This document shows positions 6,555 to 11,853 of a DNA stretch of 11,853 bases, in pieces. The DNA is from CAKVLS01 sp045605365 (GTDB lineage: Bacteria; Bacillota; Clostridia; Christensenellales; UBA1242), in NCBI GenBank assembly GCA_045605365.1, contig JAZUPV010000087.1, forward strand, positions 1-11,853, in the 5' to 3' direction. The notes under the pieces are model-generated. The model ran no database searches and was not told the DNA's origin. It saw nothing but the letters and a program-made list of their open reading frames with translations. Within the stretch, counting starts at the first letter, position 1, and every line of letters begins with the position of its first letter. The position numbers were made by a program, and so were the translations under genes.

Positions 6555-7574
6555 TTATTTTGATTTTGATTTAGAAGGTTTTTTTGTTGTGTTTGTGTTT
6601 TGTGAAGATATTTGCTCTGCAACTCTCTTTGCTCTTAGTTCTTTCTTTTTCTTTATAGCAAGACCAACTGCGTCGACTGCTTTGCCGTTAAAGAAGTCTA
6701 GCACATCTTGAAATACAGTTTCTTTAGTTGTGTCGTGTATAATCTCGTGACGTGCACCTGCGTACAATTTCATAGCTACTCTAAGGTCGTGTTCTTTAAA
6801 CACTCTATATAGTTTTATAACCAACTTGCCCATCTTGCTGACAGGGTCTTCTTTACCTGATAGGATAAGAATCTTTTTGTTATCGTCGATTTTGTATAAG
6901 TTTTCGTTTTTGAAAATTATATTAAAAGCTGAGAATAGGTCATCATAAAACTTTGCGCTAAATGACAAACCGCATTGTGGGTCGCTATAATATTCTTGAG
7001 TTTTTTCTTTGTCGCTGTTTAGCCAAGAGCCGTTGTCATGAAACTTTTTGTTATAAGAAACAAAAGATAATTTTTCTACAAGTTTTGCAGGGGCTTTTTC
7101 GCCTTTGAACTTTTTAGTAATTTTTGAGACTAAGTGAGCAAATTTTGCATCTTGTCTTTTCATATAAGACGAACCTGACAAGACAACTTTTTCGTAAAGG
7201 TTGCAAGTTTGAATAAAGTGTAACGCTACAAAAGAACCATAACTGTGACCAAATAGATAAATTGGTAGGTTATATTCTTCTTTTAGTAGTTTTGCGAAAT
7301 ACTTTTCGTCTTGGGCAGTGTCAAAAAATATGTTGCCGCCTTCGTACTTACCGATATTTTCTACGCTACCGGCTGTTTTGCCGTGACCTCTATGGTCATC
7401 AGCAAATACTATGTAGCCGTTTTTGTTTAAAAACTTTGCAAACTCATCATAACGGGTGGCGTGTTCTGCCATACCGTGAAAAATTTGTACAACACCTACT
7501 GGGTTTTTTACATTGTCCCAAAGATAACAACAAATCTTGTTGCCATCAAAAGACTCTATAATCCTTTCCTTCAT
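6555..7574 (-). CDS. Serine alpha/beta hydrolase, lysophospholipase/monoacylglycerol lipase-like
   Basis: This 339-residue enzyme is of the Hydrolase_4 (serine aminopeptidase S33-like) group. Seen: oxyanion-hole HGMAEH at residues 33-38, DDHRGHGKT (59-67), the nucleophile elbow GHSYGS with Ser111, an acid candidate Asp243 (SGKEDPVS) and the catalytic His276 (GARHEIIHD). This pattern is typical of monoacylglycerol lipases and lysophospholipases; a short acyl ester or lysolipid is the likely substrate, though not proven. There is no signal peptide, so a cytoplasmic location is expected. The last 35 or so residues (from about 305) form a Lys/Arg- and Ser/Thr-rich tail ending KPSKSKSK, unusual for the family. 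It might bind membrane or nucleic acid. The gene is last of three in an operon, 27 bases after the nucleotidyltransferase gene. Its ribosome site GAAGG lies within the small palindrome AAGGTACCTT (7575-7584). Confidence 0.9.
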   Translation of the reverse strand: MKERIIESFDGNKICCYLWDNVKNPVGVVQIFHGMAEHATRYDEFAKFLNKNGYIVFADDHRGHGKTAGSVENIGKYEGGNIFFDTAQDEKYFAKLLKEEYNLPIYLFGHSYGSFVALHFIQTCNLYEKVVLSGSSYMKRQDAKFAHLVSKITKKFKGEKAPAKLVEKLSFVSYNKKFHDNGSWLNSDKEKTQEYYSDPQCGLSFSAKFYDDLFSAFNIIFKNENLYKIDDNKKILILSGKEDPVSKMGKLVIKLYRVFKEHDLRVAMKLYAGARHEIIHDTTKETVFQDVLDFFNGKAVDAVGLAIKKKKELRAKRVAEQISSQNTNTTKKPSKSKSK

Positions 7575-7601
7575 AAGGTACCTTCTTTAACAAAGTAAAT
7601 T

Positions 7602-8348
7602 TTATTTTTGACTTTCTCTTCTTATTCTTGCGTCAAGTTCTTCATAAACTTTTAGTGTGCCGATATCTACACATTGACCTTCTGGCACGTGTACGTGTAC
7701 AGGTTTACGTTTGTACAACCAGCTTAAGAAGTTTCCTGGGCTGTCTTTGTTGTTGCCTTCGTCAAGATATTGTTTAACTAAACGCATAGTTTCTTTTTGG
7801 TATAGGTAGAAAGCAAGTATTCTTAGGTTGCTCTTTGGTTCTTGTGGTTTTTCTTGCATTTCGATAAGAATTTGTTCTTCGTTGGTTACGCCAACGCCAA
7901 ATTGCTTTAGATATTCCATATCGTTGATAACGTCTGCGATGCAGCAGTCTGTACCAACTTGTTTGTAATAATCATAAAAATCTTTTAACTCAAATGTGAA
8001 GTAGTGGTCACCACATAGTACCATAGCTTCGTCGTCGATGTTGCATTTGTTGATAGCGAACATCAAGTCACCAATTGCACCAAGTCTATCTTCGTTAGAA
8101 GTAGTGCCATCGTTTAGAAGTGTGATTTTTTTGTTGCCTTTATAAGTTTTTGACCATTCTAAAAAGTTGTTATAAAAACGGTCGTTGCTTATTAAGATTG
8201 CTTCGTCAATTTCATCAATTTTGTCGATTTTGCTAAATAATAAGTCCATCAAAGGTTGATCATTGATTGTAAGTAACGCTTTTGGTTTGTCTTTTGTTAG
8301 TGGATAAAGTCTAACGGCATATCCTGCTAATAATACGATTGCTTTCAT
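7602..8348 (-). CDS. Sugar-phosphate nucleotidyltransferase (RmlA/GalU-like fold)
   Basis: This 248-residue NTP_transferase-family protein is predicted to join a nucleoside triphosphate to a sugar or polyol phosphate, releasing pyrophosphate, in the cytoplasm. Seen: the N-terminal nucleotide loop LLAGYAVRLYPLT-KDKPKALL (residues 6-26, with the catalytic Lys23), the metal-binding Asp114 in CGDHYF, the EKPQEPKSN segment (166-174) and a second metal Asp228 in CVDIGT. The usual G-x-G/A-T-R loop reads GYAVRL, with Val in place of Thr. The length fits a bare catalytic domain with no acyltransferase extension. The substrate cannot be told from sequence; glucose-1-phosphate or a related cell-envelope precursor is plausible. 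The start is fixed by an in-frame stop just upstream. The ribosome site AAGGAG lies an unusually long 13 bases from the ATG, which suggests modest translation. The gene sits 34 bases after the lipoprotein gene. Confidence 0.9.
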   Translation of the reverse strand: MKAIVLLAGYAVRLYPLTKDKPKALLTINDQPLMDLLFSKIDKIDEIDEAILISNDRFYNNFLEWSKTYKGNKKITLLNDGTTSNEDRLGAIGDLMFAINKCNIDDEAMVLCGDHYFTFELKDFYDYYKQVGTDCCIADVINDMEYLKQFGVGVTNEEQILIEMQEKPQEPKSNLRILAFYLYQKETMRLVKQYLDEGNNKDSPGNFLSWLYKRKPVHVHVPEGQCVDIGTLKVYEELDARIRRESQK

Positions 8349-8382
8349 TCTTTTTTATTTTCTCCTTAAAATTTATTGTTTT

Positions 8383-9153
8383 TTATACTGTCTCATAAGT
8401 GTTTAGATCTTCAGGTGGGTCGATGTATAGTGTTGGCCCGTATTCCTTAAGATTAGTTTTGATTGTCTGAGTACGATAAATTGTCCAGTCGTCAATAAGC
8501 AAAGTGTTGTATGTATTAAACATATGTATATAGCCACTCTTGTTGATGCCGAACTCATAACTATAAGCAGAATAATAAGTGCCTTCTGGACGAGTGATGT
8601 CTTCGCTATAATTTACATTATATAGTTTTAATACAAGACGATAGTAGTTTTCTTGTTCATAAACTTTTTCGTAAATTTCTTCAATGGCTTCTTGGTCAAT
8701 TGCTGAATACAAAGTATCAAGTGTATTTTCTTTTGGATAGATGCCTGTATAAGGATACTTTAGCTTAGTTGTGGTAGAACTAGCTACGTCATAAGTTGAG
8801 ACATATTTCCATCCGCCATAAAGTATAGTCAATTGAGAGCCAGTTTGATTGTCGCCTACAGATACTATTTCTTCTATACGGCAATAGTAGTTGTTTTGAT
8901 AGTTGCCGATAGTAGTTTTGATAACTCTGGTTTCTACTATTTCTTGTTGTGGATATTCAGTTGTGATTGTTGTTTCGTAATTGGCAGTAAGTGGGTATGT
9001 GCCAGCCTTGGCTTTTGTGTAGTCTTCGACTAGTAATTCTGGAGTTTTTAAACTAAGCGTATAAGGTACAGAGTCAAATCCAGCCTTGCCACAACCAGCT
9101 ATACATACTACCAACAACAAAACCATACAAATTGATAATAAATTGCGTTTCAT
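8383..9153 (-). CDS. Hypothetical lipoprotein
   Basis: This 256-residue protein is of unrecognised family. The N-terminus MKRNLLSICMVLLLVVCIAGC is a lipoprotein signal peptide: two basic residues, a hydrophobic core and the lipobox IAGC with the acylated Cys at residue 21. The mature protein would be tethered to the outer face of the membrane. The remainder is rich in Tyr and Thr with alternating beta-strand-like stretches (for example YYCRIEEIVSVG, YRLVLKLYNV, YAYSYEFGIN). It is free of further membrane segments and of any catalytic motif I know. An LolA/outer-membrane-style or general substrate-binding beta fold is possible but not demonstrable here. AAAAGG sits about 5 bases from the ATG. 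It is the first gene of a three-gene minus-strand operon with the nucleotidyltransferase and hydrolase genes, which hints at a cell-envelope theme. Confidence 0.85.
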   Translation of the reverse strand: MKRNLLSICMVLLLVVCIAGCGKAGFDSVPYTLSLKTPELLVEDYTKAKAGTYPLTANYETTITTEYPQQEIVETRVIKTTIGNYQNNYYCRIEEIVSVGDNQTGSQLTILYGGWKYVSTYDVASSTTTKLKYPYTGIYPKENTLDTLYSAIDQEAIEEIYEKVYEQENYYRLVLKLYNVNYSEDITRPEGTYYSAYSYEFGINKSGYIHMFNTYNTLLIDDWTIYRTQTIKTNLKEYGPTLYIDPPEDLNTYETV

Positions 9154-9179
9154 AGTTACCTTTTTATCTTTTAATATAG

Positions 9180-9209
9180 TTTATCTTGAAGTAAAAAAAT
9201 TTATGTCAA
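9180..9209 (-). promoter_or_regulatory. Proximal candidate promoter of the lipoprotein operon
   Basis: On the minus strand a perfect -35 TTGACA (9209-9204) is followed by an 18-base spacer and GATAAA (9185-9180), a four-of-six -10. It would start near 9173, about 20 bases before the ATG. The strong -35 is offset by a mediocre -10, so its use is uncertain beside the better distal promoter. Confidence 0.4.
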
Positions 9210-9245
9210 ACACAAAAAAATTTAGAGTTTTTGACTACTACTTAT

Positions 9246-9274
9246 AGTATAAATTTCATTTTTAATCTAGTCAA
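9246..9274 (-). promoter_or_regulatory. Distal promoter of the lipoprotein operon
   Basis: On the minus strand TTGACT (9274-9269), a 17-base spacer and TATACT (9251-9246) match consensus at five of six in both hexamers. Transcription from about 9239 gives an 86-base leader. The -35 lies inside one copy of the GTCAACTT/AAGTTGAC repeat described separately. Confidence 0.65.
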
Positions 9275-9299
9275 CTTAATTTGACCAAGTTGTCAACTT
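9270..9299. repeat. Cluster of GTCAACTT repeats upstream of the lipoprotein promoter
   Basis: GTCAACTT occurs at 9270-9277 and again at 9292-9299, exactly 22 bases apart (about two helical turns). Between them are an inverted TTGAC (9281-9285) and an AAGTTG (9287-9292) that forms the palindrome AAGTTG-T-CAACTT (9287-9299). The first copy contains most of the -35 of the minus-strand promoter. Inferred: binding sites for a regulator of the lipoprotein operon. The stem has no T run and is not a convincing terminator for the upstream RNHCP gene. Confidence 0.5.
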
Positions 9300-9310
9300 T
9301 ATAGGGTGTT

Positions 9311-9634
9311 TTATACCCCAGAAAAACTCGACAATTTGATAATTTTGTTAAAGTTGTCATCTTGGGCTGTTATGTTCTTTTTTACTTGACCACATTTGGT
9401 GCATTTGTAGATTATTTGATAACCTTTTTTGTTCTTTTCAACACCGATAGGTTGTAACAAACCGTGACAGTCGTTTTGTCTATCACCAGGGTAGTTGTCT
9501 ATGTGTATACTGTATAGACAATGCGGGCAATGGTCACGTGATGTATAGCCTAGGGGCTTTACTTCTTTTTTGCAATTTTCACATACGAACCCTTGGTCTA
9601 ATTTTTTAAAATGTTTTTGTTCTATATCTTCCAT
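9311..9634 (-). CDS. RNHCP domain protein (small zinc-binding protein)
   Basis: This 107-residue protein matches the RNHCP domain family, whose biochemical role is unknown. Seen: FVCENC (Cys18, Cys21), GYTSRDHCPHCLYSIHID (residues 29-46, Cys36, Cys39), PGDRQNDCHG (Cys56) and YKCTKCG (Cys78, Cys81). The Cys pairs suggest two zinc ribbons or knuckles. The name-giving R-N-H-C-P reads R-D-H-C-P here. There is no signal peptide or membrane segment, so it is cytoplasmic. The ATG is the only reasonable start: the domain begins at residue 16 and no other start codon precedes it. No Shine-Dalgarno is present, unlike the neighbouring genes, and the promoter places the transcript start on the ATG itself. 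The gene faces the surface-protein gene across a shared spacer and has no clear terminator, so it may read into the lipoprotein operon. Confidence 0.9.
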   Translation of the reverse strand: MEDIEQKHFKKLDQGFVCENCKKEVKPLGYTSRDHCPHCLYSIHIDNYPGDRQNDCHGLLQPIGVEKNKKGYQIIYKCTKCGQVKKNITAQDDNFNKIIKLSSFSGV

Positions 9635-9640
9635 ATTTTT

Positions 9641-9669
9641 ATACTACCAAATTCTTTCAAAAGTGTAAA
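9641..9669 (-). promoter_or_regulatory. Promoter of the RNHCP gene, predicting a leaderless transcript
   Basis: On the minus strand TTTACA (9669-9664, five of six), exactly 17 bases, then TAGTAT (9646-9641, four of six). Six bases (AAAAAT) separate the -10 from ATG 9634, which puts +1 at the A of the start codon. Confidence 0.5.
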
Positions 9670-9671
9670 CC

Positions 9672-9709
9672 ATATCAATATAATTGACAAATTTTTGCCA
9701 AATTGATAT
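9672..9709. repeat. 8-bp inverted repeat between divergent promoters
   Basis: ATATCAAT (9672-9679) and ATTGATAT (9702-9709) are exact reverse complements separated by 22 bases, with centres 30 bases apart. The left arm abuts the -35 of the RNHCP promoter. The right arm overlaps the extended -10 of the surface-protein promoter. A shared looping or cooperative operator is possible; chance is also possible in AT-rich DNA. Confidence 0.35.
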
Positions 9710-9740
9710 ACCATAAGTATAAAGTAATTTATATTATAAT
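9684..9740 (+). promoter_or_regulatory. Candidate promoters of the surface-protein gene
   Basis: A perfect -35 TTGACA (9684-9689), 17 bases, then TATACC (9707-9712) with TG at 9704-9705 as an extended -10. A second, perfect -10 TATAAT (9735-9740) lies downstream but has no recognisable -35. Either would give a leader of about 50-80 bases ahead of the ATG at 9800. Confidence 0.55.
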
Positions 9741-9799
9741 GTAGTAGATTTTATTATTTTTACACAACATAAAATAAACCAACATAATAAGGGATAGTT

Positions 9800-11853
9800 A
9801 TGACAAAAATCAAATTAAAAAACTTAATATTGTCATTGTGTATTGCTTTTGCGATGATAGTCGGTATCAATACCAACTTTGTTGCTTATGCTGCAGGTGA
9901 AGAAATTGTTGCAAGGTCAAGCACAGTGTATGGCAATGCTATTGGATTGTCTGCTCAAGACACCTACGTTGAAGCTGTAGGAGAATTTAGTTTTTCTATA
10001 CCAGAATCAGAACAATCAAGCACAATCGAGATAACACTATTTGATAGTGACGGCAATGCTTTTGGCAACATAACAACTCTTGGTGCACCTAGCCCTTATG
10101 ACAAAGAAATAAGCATCAATAGTACACTGGTTGATATGATACGTTACAACAATAGCCAAGTAGCTGTATACGGCAAAGTAAATAGTGGTGTACCACAGCT
10201 TGGCAACTTTAACTTTATGTATCAAGCGACCGTTACAAGAACAGATTCTTCTACGTATACTACTGAAAAAGCACCTATGATAGCAATGTTCTATAGAGAA
10301 GGTATAGCTTTTACCCAATCTCAAATAACAATCTATCAAGGACATAGCTTGCCAGACCAAGCAACTTTGCGCAGTTATATAAAAGAAGTTTATCTTAACA
10401 ATACTAAAATAGACAATAACCAAATAACAATTGACACAAGCGCTGTCAATGTTAATCAAATTGGTTATTATAACATCACATATGCTTACAACGGCGACGA
10501 ACTTGAAAACTATCTTGAAGTAAACGTCGTAGAAGACGCATCAAATTTTGAATGGGACTTTTATTATGACGGCGAAGTAATCACCGGTACAAATGCTGCA
10601 CCATACGACTTTGGCACAGTATCTTCTGCAGACAATATAATACTTAGAGCAATGTATAATGACGAGAGCGCAGTTGTTTCAGCTTCTGCTAGTTTTGACA
10701 AAGCAGGCTTTAGCATAAGCTCAAGTCCAATCAACTCAACAATTACAGAAATTCAAATAATAGCCCCAAAAGGTTTTAAAGAAACAGTAACTGGTACTAT
10801 TACTTTAGAGAGTATGAAATTTAACTTGCAAAAGACATTGGTCTTTACAGCAACTTATAATATAGATACAGCACCGGTTATTAATTTTACTTCAGCAGAC
10901 GAAATAATCTTTAACAAAAAATGTCAACTAGCCGATTTAGAAGATTGGCTAAGACAGTTGGTTGACAACATAACAGAATATGACGGCAGCAAAGTTGACG
11001 GCGACTTGTTATTAGACCCAACAATACTTGTTATTAGCCACAACGTAACAAATACCGCTACTTCTGGCACATACCAAGCAACATATTCATACACAAGCAC
11101 AATAAGTGGTCTTACCGCTACCGCAACAAAAGAGTTTGTATTGTCAAACGAAAAACCAACCATCGACAGTGTTTATGTTCAAGTTGATGGAGAAGAGATT
11201 GCCAATGGGGCGGCTTTAGAGCCAGGTCAAACTATTGACTTTCAAGTAGAAGCAAGCGACTTAGACCTTGACTCAGTAACAATAATTATTGATGCTACAT
11301 CAGGTTCGGTTGTGCTAAATACTACAGATCGAAACCAAGACAACAACACAGCAACTTGTACATTTACATTTACTCCAAGCGAAAAATTTGTTGGAGAAGT
11401 AACATTTACAATTTATTGTAACGACCAAGAAGAAGTTTCAGAAAATTCAGAAACTCTATTAGTAATGTACGTAGACAGTTCTAAACCTACTATTACATTT
11501 ACTAGTAGTATTATTAACAACTCAGGTTCTTATGAAGTTCACGTTGACAAAAACACCCCAATATCATTTGGACAAATGATAGCAAAAGTTGAAGACAACA
11601 TCGATACTTTAACTAACCAAAACGTAACAATCGCTTCGACAGGTTTTAACCTGGACGCACAAAACAGAGCTATATTTACTATTACTGGCAATTATCAAGT
11701 TACATATACAGCAACAGACAATAGTGGCAATTCTACTACATATCAAGTTAGCGTTATTGTCAACAACTCAGCACCAGTAGCTACAGACGTAGACGGCGGA
11801 GTTTATACATACGGCACTCAAGTAGAAATAAACATTAACAACTATGTCACAGA
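9800..11853 (+). CDS. Large secreted protein of tandem Ig/cadherin-like modules (3' end outside window)
   Basis: The frame is open from ATG 9800 to the window end (684 residues and continuing). AAGGG (9789-9793) lies 6 bases upstream. Residues 1-32 are a Sec signal peptide: Lys-rich start, hydrophobic core, likely cleavage after VAYA (31) or the next Ala. The remainder is Thr/Ser/Asn/Asp-rich beta sequence arranged in modules of about 90-130 residues. One, near 170-260, ends in a GYYNITYAY strand. Another, near 355-451, contains GTYQATYSYTS. One near 452-553 (EPGQTIDFQVEASDLDLDSVT) resembles cadherin-like folds. One near 554-655 carries GNYQVTYTATDNSGN, the hallmark of bacterial Ig-like DUF5011/HYR-type domains. 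A further module then begins (APVATDVDGGVY). An adhesin or cell-wall stalk protein is likely. Any anchor (LPXTG, transmembrane or S-layer domain) or enzyme domain would be beyond the window. Confidence 0.9.
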   Translation, partial: MTKIKLKNLILSLCIAFAMIVGINTNFVAYAAGEEIVARSSTVYGNAIGLSAQDTYVEAVGEFSFSIPESEQSSTIEITLFDSDGNAFGNITTLGAPSPYDKEISINSTLVDMIRYNNSQVAVYGKVNSGVPQLGNFNFMYQATVTRTDSSTYTTEKAPMIAMFYREGIAFTQSQITIYQGHSLPDQATLRSYIKEVYLNNTKIDNNQITIDTSAVNVNQIGYYNITYAYNGDELENYLEVNVVEDASNFEWDFYYDGEVITGTNAAPYDFGTVSSADNIILRAMYNDESAVVSASASFDKAGFSISSSPINSTITEIQIIAPKGFKETVTGTITLESMKFNLQKTLVFTATYNIDTAPVINFTSADEIIFNKKCQLADLEDWLRQLVDNITEYDGSKVDGDLLLDPTILVISHNVTNTATSGTYQATYSYTSTISGLTATATKEFVLSNEKPTIDSVYVQVDGEEIANGAALEPGQTIDFQVEASDLDLDSVTIIIDATSGSVVLNTTDRNQDNNTATCTFTFTPSEKFVGEVTFTIYCNDQEEVSENSETLLVMYVDSSKPTITFTSSIINNSGSYEVHVDKNTPISFGQMIAKVEDNIDTLTNQNVTIASTGFNLDAQNRAIFTITGNYQVTYTATDNSGNSTTYQVSVIVNNSAPVATDVDGGVYTYGTQVEININNYVT

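Noticed and set aside
9304..9318. GGGT/ACCC hairpin at the end of the RNHCP gene as a terminator
   Set aside because: The stem is only four base pairs, overlaps the stop codon and has no following T run on the minus strand.
10037..11163. Minus-strand open frames inside the surface-protein gene
   Set aside because: They are out-of-frame shadows of a continuous plus-strand frame with signal peptide and Ig-like modules. Their Cys/Tyr/Ile-rich products look like no known family.
1..11853. CRISPR array, tRNA/rRNA, insertion sequence, prophage or defence cluster
   Set aside because: I found no regularly spaced repeats, cloverleaf, transposase motifs or terminal inverted repeats, and none of the gene products suggests phage or defence functions.

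Overview
The window is AT-rich bacterial DNA, roughly one-third G+C by eye. It has strong purine-rich Shine-Dalgarno sites, sigma-A/sigma-70-type promoters (several with an extended -10) and classic hairpin/T-run terminators. The standard bacterial code holds: Trp is TGG, and TGA serves as a stop at 2144-2146. A lipoprotein signal, a Sec signal peptide on a large Ig-like surface protein, an RNHCP protein and a paired half-size chromate transporter together suggest a low-GC Gram-positive bacterium (Bacillota, Clostridia-like, probably uncultured). No marker fixes the taxon. I see no mobile element, phage gene, CRISPR array, rRNA or tRNA, and no gene-free stretch longer than about 255 bases.

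Left part (1-4260), plus strand: the end of a metallo-beta-lactamase-fold protein fused to a degenerate GNAT-like domain; a terminator; a promoter built from two back-to-back palindromes driving two overlapping half-size chromate (CHR family) transporter genes; then asnS with its own promoter and very short leader. asnS meets pyk tail to tail across two adjacent hairpins.

Middle (4260-6543): pyk (minus) and a TetR-family regulator (plus) diverge from a 253-base spacer. The regulator has a near-palindromic site just ahead of its Shine-Dalgarno, so it probably controls itself. A bidirectional terminator separates it from the next operon.

Right part (6555-9634), minus strand: an apparent operon runs lipoprotein, then sugar nucleotidyltransferase, then serine alpha/beta hydrolase. 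Two candidate promoters precede it, and the distal one is wrapped in GTCAACTT-type repeats. Upstream lies an RNHCP zinc protein whose promoter places the transcript start on the A of its ATG, so it may be leaderless. Divergent from it, a large secreted protein of tandem Ig/cadherin-like modules runs off the right edge.

Most of this is housekeeping or ordinary accessory content. The best leads are the doubly palindromic transporter promoter, the MBL-GNAT fusion, the regulatory repeats and the possible leaderless gene. I do not see convincing evidence for a wholly new multi-gene system.
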